In this document: one piece after another, positions 58,976 through 64,000 of the stretch
Numbering within the stretch: position 1 is the stretch's first letter
Layout: each line of letters starts with the position of its first letter
NCBI RefSeq assembly: GCF_016703145.1
Contig: NZ_JADJCO010000005.1
Coordinates: 1,266,510 to 1,330,509, forward strand
Length of the DNA: 64,000 nt
Source: Ottowia sp.
GTDB lineage: Bacteria; Pseudomonadota; Gammaproteobacteria; Burkholderiales; Burkholderiaceae_C
Direction of reading: 5' to 3'
Program-made: the position numbers and the translations under genes
Notes under the pieces: generated by a model
The model's input: the letters and a program-made list of their open reading frames with translations, nothing else
The model's database searches: none
What the model was told of the DNA's origin: nothing

Positions 58976-61087
58976 GCCCCGGCTCCCTGGCGCGCATCGG
59001 CCGTCATCTGCAGCGAGAGCGCGCGGCGCACGATGCCATCGAGCTGATAGATGCCCACCGGCTGCAGCGCCACCGGCTGCGGCCGGACTTCGATGGGCGC
59101 GGAAGTGCGGGTTGCTCAGCCGCTCGCCAGCGATCGACCCCATGGCCGCGCCTTCCAGCGCCTGCGCCAGCACTTCCTGCGAGGTCTGGTACGCAGGCTG
59201 GACCACGCCCAGCAAGTCGCCGAGAACTCTCAGCACCTTCCACCCCGGACGGGTTTCACCCAGCGGACGGACGACCGCGTGGAAGCCCTGGGCCCGGCCT
59301 TCCGCGTTGACGAAGGTGCCCGATGTCTCGGTGAACGGCGCAATCGGCAGCAGCACGTCGCTGACGTCCAGGTTGGCCTTGAACGGACTGAGCGTGACGA
59401 CCATGTCGCAGCCGCTCAGCTCCACGCCCCGGCTGTCGGGTCCGGGCTCGCAGTGGAGCAGCAATGCCGCCTTCAGGCCGCCCGCCAGCATCTGGCCGGC
59501 ATTCAGGCCGCCAGCGCTCGGTAGCGCGCCCACCGCCTGGGCGCCGACCGTGTTGGCCGCCTCGGTCAGGTAGCCCACGGTGGCGCCGGTCTGCTCGCCG
59601 ATCCATTGGCACAGCGCCAGCAGGCTGGACGCCGCTGGATGCTGCGCCGCCGCGTTGCCCAGGAGGATGGCCTTGCGTTCGCCCGACAGCAAGGCCTCGG
59701 CGAGCGCCTGCGCCTCTTCGGTCGCCTGGCCCGGCACGGGCGCCACGTCGCCTTTGCCGCCCGCGACGGCAGCCGCCACGTCGGCCAGCAACTGAACCCA
59801 CTCGCCGGGCTCGCCGATGGAGGCCGCCGCCAGGGGCATGGCCCAGGCCCCGGACTGGCCGAGAAGTGCTACCGAAGTAATAGCCGCCACCGCTGCACCG
59901 TTGCGGGCTGCCTGCCGAATTCGCCCTGCAAACAGCGGATGGTCCTTGCGCAGGTTGGAGCCGACGATCAGGGCCGCCTGCAGTTGCGACAGCGAGGCGA
60001 TCGACGTGCCCAGCCAGCGCACGCCCTCGGCCGGCGCGAACTCCGTGTGCCGCAGGCGATGGTCGATGTTCTGGCTGCCCAGGCCGCGCACCAGCGCGCC
60101 GGCGAGGTAGAGCTCCTCCAGCGTGCTGTGCGGGCTGACGAGGGCGCCGATGCGCTCCGCGCCATGCTCCGACTTGATCTGATTCAGGCCGTTGGCGACG
60201 TACTCCAGCGCAGTCTGCCAATCAACCTCCTTCCACTCGCCGCCCTGCTTGAGCATGGGCCTGGTCAAGCGGTCCTCGCCGTTCAGCGCCTCGTACGAGA
60301 AGCGGTCGCGGTCGGCGATCCAGCACTCGTTGACGTCCTCGTTTTCCAGCGGCACCACGCGCATGACCTGGTGGTTCTTGACCTGCACGATCAGGTTGGC
60401 ACCGGTGCTGTCGTGCGGGCTGATGCTCTTGCGACGCGACAGTTCCCAGGTGCGGGCGCTGTAGCGGAACGGCTTGCTCGTCAGCGCTCCGACCGGACAG
60501 ATGTCGATCATGTTGCCGGACAGCTCGGAATCCACCGAATTGCCCACGAACGTCGTGATCTCGGAATGCTCGCCGCGGTGGGCCATGCCCAGTTCCATCA
60601 CCCCGGCGATCTCCTGGCCGAAGCGCACGCAGCGCGTGCAGTGGATGCAGCGGTTCATCTCTTTCATCGAGATCAGCGGCCCCACGTCCTGGGGGAACAC
60701 CACGCGCTTCTTCTTCCTCGTAGCGCGAACCGGAATCACCGTAGCCCACCGCCAGATCCTGCAGTTGGCACTCGCCACCCTGGTCGCAGATCGGGCAGTC
60801 CAGCGGGTGGTTGATGAGCAGGAACTCCATGACCGATTTCTGCGCCTTGAGCGCCTTGCCGGTTTGGGTGCGCACGATCATGCCCTGCGTGACTGGCGTG
60901 GCACAGGCGGGCATCGGCTTGGGAGCCTTCTCAACGTCCACCAAGCACATGCGGCAGTTGGCGGCGATGGACAGCTTCTTGTGATAGCAAAAGTGCGGGA
61001 TGTGGTGCCGGCTTTCTCGGCCGCATGCATGACCATGCTGCCTTCGAGCACCTCCACCTTCTTGCCGTCGATTTCGATTTCAACCAT
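58972..61087 (-). CDS. nuoG: NADH-quinone oxidoreductase subunit G, three frameshifts
   Basis: The complete NuoG (about 704 residues when repaired) is spread over several frames. It starts MVEIEIDGKKVEVLEGSMVM at 61087. A single-base loss near 61003 shifts the frame before CRMCLVDVEKAPKPMPACAT, and DCPICDQGGECQLQDLAVGY follows. A change near 60712 comes just before KRVVFPQDVGPLISMKEMNR and CIHCTRCVRFG. A third change near 59096 (two bases lost or one gained) comes before IEVRPQPVALQPVGIYQLDG and the proper stop at 58972. Cysteines for N1b, N4 and N5 and the molybdopterin-like domain are all present. Confidence 0.88.
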
Positions 61088-61112
61088 GGGCTTAGAGTCC
61101 GGTTCCGTTCGC

Positions 61113-62456
61113 TCAGGCGGGGTGCTTCTGCGCGGCTTCGATCTTGGCCGCGAACTCGTGGCGGAAGTGCTTGAGCATCGCGCGCACCGGCATGGCCGCG
61201 GCGTCGCCGAGCGCGCAAATCGTGCGACCCATGATGTTCTCCGCCACGTTGTCGAGCTTGGCCAGATCCTCCGGCTGCCCCTGACCATGCTGGATGCGAT
61301 CGACCATGCGCCACAGCCAGCCCGTGCCTTCCCGGCAGGGCGTGCACTGGCCGCAGGATTCGTGCATATAAAAATACGATAGGCGCAGCAGCGTCTCCAC
61401 CATGTCGCGCGAATCGTCCATCACCATGACCGCGCCGGAGCCCAGCATGGAGCCCGCCTTCGCGATGGAGTCGTAGTCCATCGTGCACTGCATGATGAGT
61501 TCAGCCGGCAGCACCGGTGACGAGGAACCGCCGGGAATCACCGCCTTCAGCGGTTTGCCACCGCGCATACCGCCAGCCAGTTCCAGCAGCTTGGCGAACG
61601 GCGTGCCCATCGGGATTTCGTAGTTGCCCGGCCGCTCGACATCGCCGGAGATCGAGAAGATCTTCGTGCCGCCGTTGTTGGGCTTGCCGCACTCAGGTAC
61701 GCCGGGCCGCCATGGCGAATGATCCATGGCGTCGCGGCAAACGTCTCGGTGTTGTTGATCGTGGTCGGCTTGCCGTACAAGCCAAAGCTGGCAGGGAACG
61801 GCGGCTTGAACCGAGGCTGCCCTTTCTTGCCTTCGATCGATTCGAGCAGCGCAGTTTCCTCGCCACAGATGTAGGCACCGAAGCCATGGTGCGCGTGCAA
61901 CTGGAAGTTGAACGCGCTGCCCATGAGGCCCTGGCCCAGGAACCCTGCCTCGCGCGCCTGCTCGATCGCGGCCTCGAAGCGCTCGTAGACCTGGAAAACC
62001 TCGCCGTGGATGTAGTTGTAGCCCACGCTGGCGCCCATGGCGTAGCCCGCGATGGCCATGCCCTCGATCACCGCATGCGGGTTGTACATGAGGATGTCGC
62101 GATCCTTGAAGGTACCGGGTTCGCCCTCGTCAGAGTTGCACACCACGTATTTCTGCCCGGGGAAGTTGCGCGGCATGAAGCTCCACTTCAAGCCCGTCGG
62201 AAAGCCCGCGCCGCCGCGCCCGCGCAGGCTCGAAGCCTTGAGTTCGGCAATGACCTCGTCCTGCGTCATCCCGCTCCGCCGTCCCGGCCCAGAATCTTGC
62301 GCAAGGCCGCGTAGCCGCCGCGCGCCTCGTAGTCCTTCAGCCCCAGTTGCTGCCGTTCAGATCGGCGCAAATCTGCGGGTTGATGTGACGGCCATGGAAG
62401 CAGGTCTCAACGCCCTTGGCCTGGAACTGCGCGAGGATGTCATTTACACGCGCCAT
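61113..62456 (-). CDS. nuoF: NADH-quinone oxidoreductase subunit F, three frameshifts
   Basis: The NADH- and FMN-binding subunit, about 448 residues when repaired. It starts MARVNDILAQFQAKGVETCF. One-base losses near 62357 (within NGSNWGLKDYEAR), 62276 (before MTQDEVIAELKASSLRGRGG) and 61695 (before ECGKPNNGGTKIFSISGDVE) break the frame. RGRGGAGFPTGLKWSF (NADH loop), GAYICGEETALLESIEGKKG and the N3 cluster motif ESCGQCTPCREGTGW are intact. It lies 3 bp after nuoE. Confidence 0.9.
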
Positions 62457-62459
62457 GGC

Positions 62460-62977
62460 TCAGTCCTCCGCCTCGCGCAAGCCCTCGACCAACTGGTCGA
62501 GTTTGTCGTTGGACATGAAGCTGCACATGTGCCGGTCGTTGACCAGCATCACGGGCGCATCGCCGCAGGCACCCAGGCACTCGCTGGGCTGCACGGTAAA
62601 CACGCCGTCGGCGGTGGTGCCACAGGGCTCCACGCCCAGCTTGCCGCAGAGATGCTCCAGCGCCTGCGGGCCACCGGCGAACATGCACGGTGCATTGGCG
62701 CACACGTTCAGCTTGAAGCGGCCCACCGGCTTCTGGTTGTACATGTTGTAAAACGTGGTCACTTCCTGCACGGCCATGGGCGCCATGCCCAGATAGTCGG
62801 CAATCGCCTCCTCGCTCTCAGGGGTGACCCAGCCCTGCTCCTGCTGCACGATGGCCAAGCACGCCATCACGGCGGACTGCTGCGCTCCGGCGGGTACTTG
62901 GCGACCTCGCGCGCAAAACGTGCGCGCGTGGCCTCCGACACGGGCATTGAAGCCACGGAAACGGCGGATGCGCTCAT
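62460..62977 (-). CDS. nuoE: NADH-quinone oxidoreductase subunit E, one frameshift
   Basis: The 24-kDa-type subunit, about 172 residues when repaired. The first frame begins MSASAVSVASMPVSEATRAR. A one-base loss near 62887 precedes QQSAVMACLAIVQQEQGWVT, MAVQEVTTFYNMYNQKPVGR, CANAPCMFAGG and CLGACGDAPVMLVND, whose four Cys bind cluster N1a. The start overlaps the nuoD stop as ATGA. Confidence 0.9.
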
Positions 62978-64000
62978 CGATCGATCTCTCCAAACACGAT
63001 GTCCAGCGTGCCGATGATGGCCACGGCGTCAGCCAGCATGTGGCCCTTGGCCAATTCGTCCAACGCAGCCAGTGGGCAAAGCCGGGGCCGGATCTTCAAG
63101 CGATAGGGCTTGTTCGCGCCGTCGCTGATCAGGTAGATGCCGAACTCACCCTTGGGGTGCTCACCGCCGCATAGGCTTCGCCCTCGGGCACATGCATGCC
63201 TTCGGTGAAGAGCTTGAAGTGGTGGATCAACTCTTCCATGCTGGTCTTCATCGCCTCACGGGAGGGCGGCGCGACCTTGTGGTTGTCCACGATCACGGGG
63301 CCGGGATGGGCGCGCAGCCAATCCACGCATTGCTTGATGATGCGGTTGACTCGCGCATCTCCTGCACGCGCACGAGGTAGCGGTCGTAGCTGTCACCGGT
63401 CTTGCCGATGGGAACGTCGAAATCGACCTGATCGTAGACGTCGTACGGCTGCTTCTTGCGCAAGTCCCAGGCGATGCCCGAACCCGCAGCATGGGGCCGG
63501 TCAATCCCAGATTGAGCGCGCGCTCGGCCGTCACGACGCCGATGCCCACGGTGCGCTGCTTCCAGATGCGGTTGTCGGTGAGCAGGGTCTCGTATCCGTC
63601 CACGCACTTGGGGAAGCGCCGGGTGAAATCCTCGATGAAGTCGAGCAGTGAACCCTGGCGATTGACGTTCAGATCGTCGATCACCCTGGCATTGCGGATC
63701 TTGCTGGCCTTGTATTGCGGCATCGTGTCCGGCAGGTCGCGGTAGACGCCGCCCGGACGGAAATAGGCCGCATGCATGCGCGCGCCCGACACCGCCTCGT
63801 AGACGTCGAACAGGTCTTCGCGCTCGCGGAAGGTGTAGATCAGGATGGTGGACGAGCCGCAGTCGTTGCCATGCGAGCCCAAGCCACATCAGGTGGTTGA
63901 GGATGCGCGTGATCTCCGAGAACATCACGCGGATGTACTGCGACCGGAGCACCTGGATGCCCAGCAGTTTCTCGATGGCCAGGCAGTAGGCGTGCTCGTT
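62974..64000 (-). CDS. nuoD: NADH-quinone oxidoreductase subunit D, 5' end beyond the window, multiple frameshifts
   Basis: About the last 345 residues of NuoD are present; the N-terminus lies beyond base 64000. Blocks appear in changing frames: RSQYIRVMFSEITRILNHLM; TFREREDLFDVYEAVSGARM; FPKCVDGYETLLTDNRIWKQ; GIAWDLRKKQPYDVYDQVDF; IVDNHKVAPPSREAMKTSME; and the C-terminal LAKGHMLADAVAIIGTLDIV, then FGEIDR. Frame changes fall near 63885, 63480, 63350 and 63164, and three compensating losses cluster near 63065-63090. The protein itself is clearly NuoD, part of the quinone-binding module. Confidence 0.88.

Noticed and set aside
57899..60778. Apparent NuoG-NuoH fusion protein
   Set aside because: The fusion arises only because nuoG is frameshifted near 59096; the proper nuoG stop overlaps the nuoH ATG in another frame.
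1..64000. CRISPR arrays, rRNA or tRNA genes, complete insertion sequences
   Set aside because: No regularly spaced identical repeats, no tRNA-like clover-leaf with CCA or TTCGAATC-type loop, and no transposase were seen; the only mobility gene is the truncated integrase.

Overview
The window is a high-GC Betaproteobacterial chromosome segment, most likely from Burkholderiales, family Comamonadaceae. The evidence is the gene neighbourhoods (zapB-like/zapA/6S RNA, hemN/fnr, a nuo operon trailed by DUF2818, NUDIX and DUF1178 genes), many Bug/TctC-type binding proteins, and a degenerate 50-70 bp interspersed repeat that recurs through the flanks. Genus cannot be fixed from the sequence alone.

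Layout. (1) 1-6.3 kb: a LysR regulator faces an acyl-CoA-type catabolic operon of Bug binding protein, MaoC-like hydratase, acyl-CoA dehydrogenase, family III CoA-transferase and MmgE/PrpD (cut by the window edge). (2) 6.3-15.7 kb: a tripartite RND efflux operon with adaptor MdtA, two pumps MdtB (one frameshift) and MdtC, and an outer-membrane factor. (3) 15.8-27.9 kb: a probable genomic island of two parallel catabolic modules. Each is led by a divergent AraC-type regulator with a 21-bp-phased GACAT repeat in its promoter. Module A holds a CMD-family protein, a BKACE-type keto-acid cleavage enzyme, Bug, SDR and a lone Rieske ferredoxin. Module B holds a broken TauD paralogue, an intact TauD dioxygenase, two Bug proteins and an SDR. 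A 5'-truncated tyrosine integrase and a perfect inverted repeat mark the right edge beside mutS. (4) 27.9-32.3 kb: mutS, an Anbu proteasome-like peptidase and an alpha/beta hydrolase. (5) 32.4-45.1 kb: one long cobalamin operon headed by a B12 riboswitch (btuB, cobU, btuFCD, cobO, ogt, cbiB, cobD, cobQ, cobT, cobS, cobC), covering corrinoid uptake, adenosylation and lower-loop assembly but not corrin-ring synthesis. (6) 45.2-49.9 kb: zapB-like, zapA, 6S RNA, two TauE/SafE-type membrane proteins, then hemN and fnr diverging around a palindromic FNR box. (7) 50-64 kb: the complex I operon nuoD to nuoN (minus strand) with its three-gene tail.

Two window-wide patterns stand out. First, at least 14 copies of a degenerate repeat (core GGCCTCCAGCCCGC, then AGCTATCAAA) lie between genes and, in eight cases, inside coding frames without breaking them: the outer-membrane factor start and signal-peptide region, MdtB, the MdtA tail, MutS, CobC, CobD, the BtuD N-terminus and CobU. 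I found none in the 16-27.9 kb island or the nuo operon. Second, single-base frame changes occur in mdtB, cobC and hemN and become very dense from 59.1 kb to the window end (nuoG, F, E, D). That looks more like poor sequence quality than gene decay.
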